Origin: Ralstonia insidiosa
GTDB taxonomy: Bacteria > Pseudomonadota > Gammaproteobacteria > Burkholderiales > Burkholderiaceae
Assembly: GCF_008801405.1 (NCBI RefSeq)
Contig: NZ_VZPV01000001.1
Span: 1,984,001 to 2,048,000 of the forward strand
DNA: 64,000 bases
Direction: 5' to 3'
The notes beneath the pieces were generated by a model that was not told the DNA's origin, did not search any database, and saw nothing but the letters and a program-made list of their open reading frames with translations. A program made the translations under genes and the position numbers. Every line of letters starts with the position of its first letter. The stretch's first letter is position 1. Positions 63,168 to 64,000 of this stretch are shown one piece after another.

Positions 63168-63638
63168 ATGCGGTTGCCTGATATCGATTGTCGCGCAATG
63201 ATGCATGGCGCATCGGTTTCCAGCAACATGGACGTGGCTTCTCTCTCTCTCTTGACGGATCGATCAGCAAGTTTCCTGCAGCGCTTGGCGCTGACGGCGT
63301 GTGCTGCCGCCCTCTGCCTGGCGTATCTGCCGGCACAGGCGCGCGGGCCGCACAATGCGCCCCCCAGTGGATTTGGTGGCGGAAACGGGTTCGGTCGATT
63401 CAACGGCGGCAACTTTTTCGAGGCCGCCGCGCCGCACAAGGGCGGGAACCAAGGTGGGGCGCGCGGTAACGAGGCGGATGAACGCCGTCGCCGTGCCGCC
63501 GCCATGGAAAACCGCCGAGCCGAGAACGAAGGCCGGTCGTCGCCACCCCCGCAGCGCAAGCTGTCCCCCGAGGAACGCAAGCAGTTGCGTCAGAACATCT
63601 ATGACGTCACGCGGGACATCTATCACCGTGGCGGCTAG
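63168..63638 (+). CDS. Small exported Gly/Arg-rich protein
   Basis: 156 aa from the ATG at 63168, where GGGGA stands 10-12 bp upstream; ATGs at 63198, 63201 and 63228 are alternatives. Signal peptide LALTACAAALCLAYLPAQARG, then GGGNGFGRFNGGNFFE, a charged RRRRAAAMENRRAENE stretch, and the end SPEERKQLRQNIYDVTRDIYHR. The C-terminal helix resembles that of small Spy-like or Heavy-metal-resistance proteins only loosely. Function unknown. Confidence 0.65.
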   Translation: MRLPDIDCRAMMHGASVSSNMDVASLSLLTDRSASFLQRLALTACAAALCLAYLPAQARGPHNAPPSGFGGGNGFGRFNGGNFFEAAAPHKGGNQGGARGNEADERRRRAAAMENRRAENEGRSSPPPQRKLSPEERKQLRQNIYDVTRDIYHRGG

Positions 63639-63718
63639 ATAGGAGCTGGGAAACGGCGCGCAGTCGCTGCCCCGGCAAAAGCAGCAAAGGGGCAGTAGGG
63701 TCGACTCGGGGGACCGAC

Positions 63719-64000
63719 ATGCGAGTACGTAGCACGATTTTCTTGGCGCTGGCAGCCGCTGGCGTTCTTTCACTTCCACCCGCGCAGGCGGCGACGCAGG
63801 ACAAGCCGCATCGCCACAGCACGCATGCCAAGGCACCCGTTGCCGACGAGCAGCGGCTGGACCGCGAAGACGCGCGCTATTTCCTCACCCGTATCGGTTT
63901 TTCGCCGTCTGAGAGCGAACTGGATACGTACGCCGGATTGACGCACCGCGAGGCCATCGACCGCGTGCTGGCGCAGACGGGCACGGTTGCCACTACGCCG
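63719..64000 (+). CDS. DUF1800-domain protein, N-terminal part
   Basis: The first 94 codons are in the window, and the gene continues beyond it. Signal peptide MRVRSTIFLALAAAGVLSLPPAQAA, a short His/Lys linker, then DARYFLTRIGFSPSESELDTY, the opening of the DUF1800 domain. Members are often exported and paired with a DUF1501 protein. GGGGA lies 6 bp before the ATG. Confidence 0.8.
   Translation, partial: MRVRSTIFLALAAAGVLSLPPAQAATQDKPHRHSTHAKAPVADEQRLDREDARYFLTRIGFSPSESELDTYAGLTHREAIDRVLAQTGTVATTP

Overview
The window reads as a chromosomal segment of a GC-rich betaproteobacterium of the Burkholderiaceae, most likely Ralstonia (R. pickettii / R. insidiosa type) or a close Cupriavidus relative. 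The reasons are the PHA synthesis cluster phaC-phaA-phaB-phaR with proteins nearly colinear with those known from R. eutropha, a separate BktB thiolase, a 192-aa PhaP1-type phasin, a pyruvate dehydrogenase operon whose E3 carries its own lipoyl domain, and a RisA/RisS-type two-component pair. It is mostly core genome. I see no rRNA, no CRISPR array, no prophage and no transposase gene.

Layout. 1-7000: end of a cytosine deaminase gene, then the minus-strand genes prlC, folD and a FixJ/NarL-type regulator with a large PAS histidine kinase. 7020-14300: the plus-strand pdh operon aceE-aceF-[proteasome-like gene]-lpd. 14400-16270: a membrane protein, an unexplained terminator and the phasin gene with PhaR-like operators. 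16270-19390: a deacetylase-like hydrolase, a DMT exporter, a thioesterase and a nitroreductase. 19830-25150: a PBP7-like endopeptidase, an IclR regulator divergent from a lutAB-like lactate operon, and small membrane proteins and lipoproteins. 25150-27270: bpt and aat (N-degron aminoacyl transferases) and a NUDIX hydrolase. 27450-27640: two identical initiator tRNA genes. 27860-40900: pyrD, kup, a repeat-rich secreted protein, tex, a secreted coiled-coil protein, ydcH, dinG, bamD, rluD, pgeF. 41050-46090: phaCAB and phaR. 46240-54190: dusC, rimO, bktB, an exported protein, metC, serB, argE. 54229-59375: mfd, a structured inverted-repeat element, ispDF. 59448-64000: ahpD, ahpC, risS, risA, a small exported protein and the start of a DUF1800 gene.

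How it works together. Pyruvate dehydrogenase makes acetyl-CoA. PhaA and BktB condense acyl-CoAs, PhaB reduces the product with NADPH and PhaC polymerises it. PhaP coats the granule, and PhaR (45479-46033) probably represses phaP through sites at about 16002-16069. Other genes cover stress (ahpCD, dinG, mfd), envelope assembly (bamD, pgeF, a D,D-endopeptidase), protein quality control (aat, bpt, the proteasome-like gene), isoprenoids (ispDF) and translation (initiator tRNA, rimO, rluD, dusC).

The two most unusual items are (i) a beta-proteobacterial proteasome homologue (BPH) candidate inside the pdh operon, bracketed by two nested hairpins, and (ii) a 271-bp non-coding element between mfd and ispD with 32-bp perfect terminal inverted repeats, TA at both ends and two internal stem-loops whose loops are complementary.
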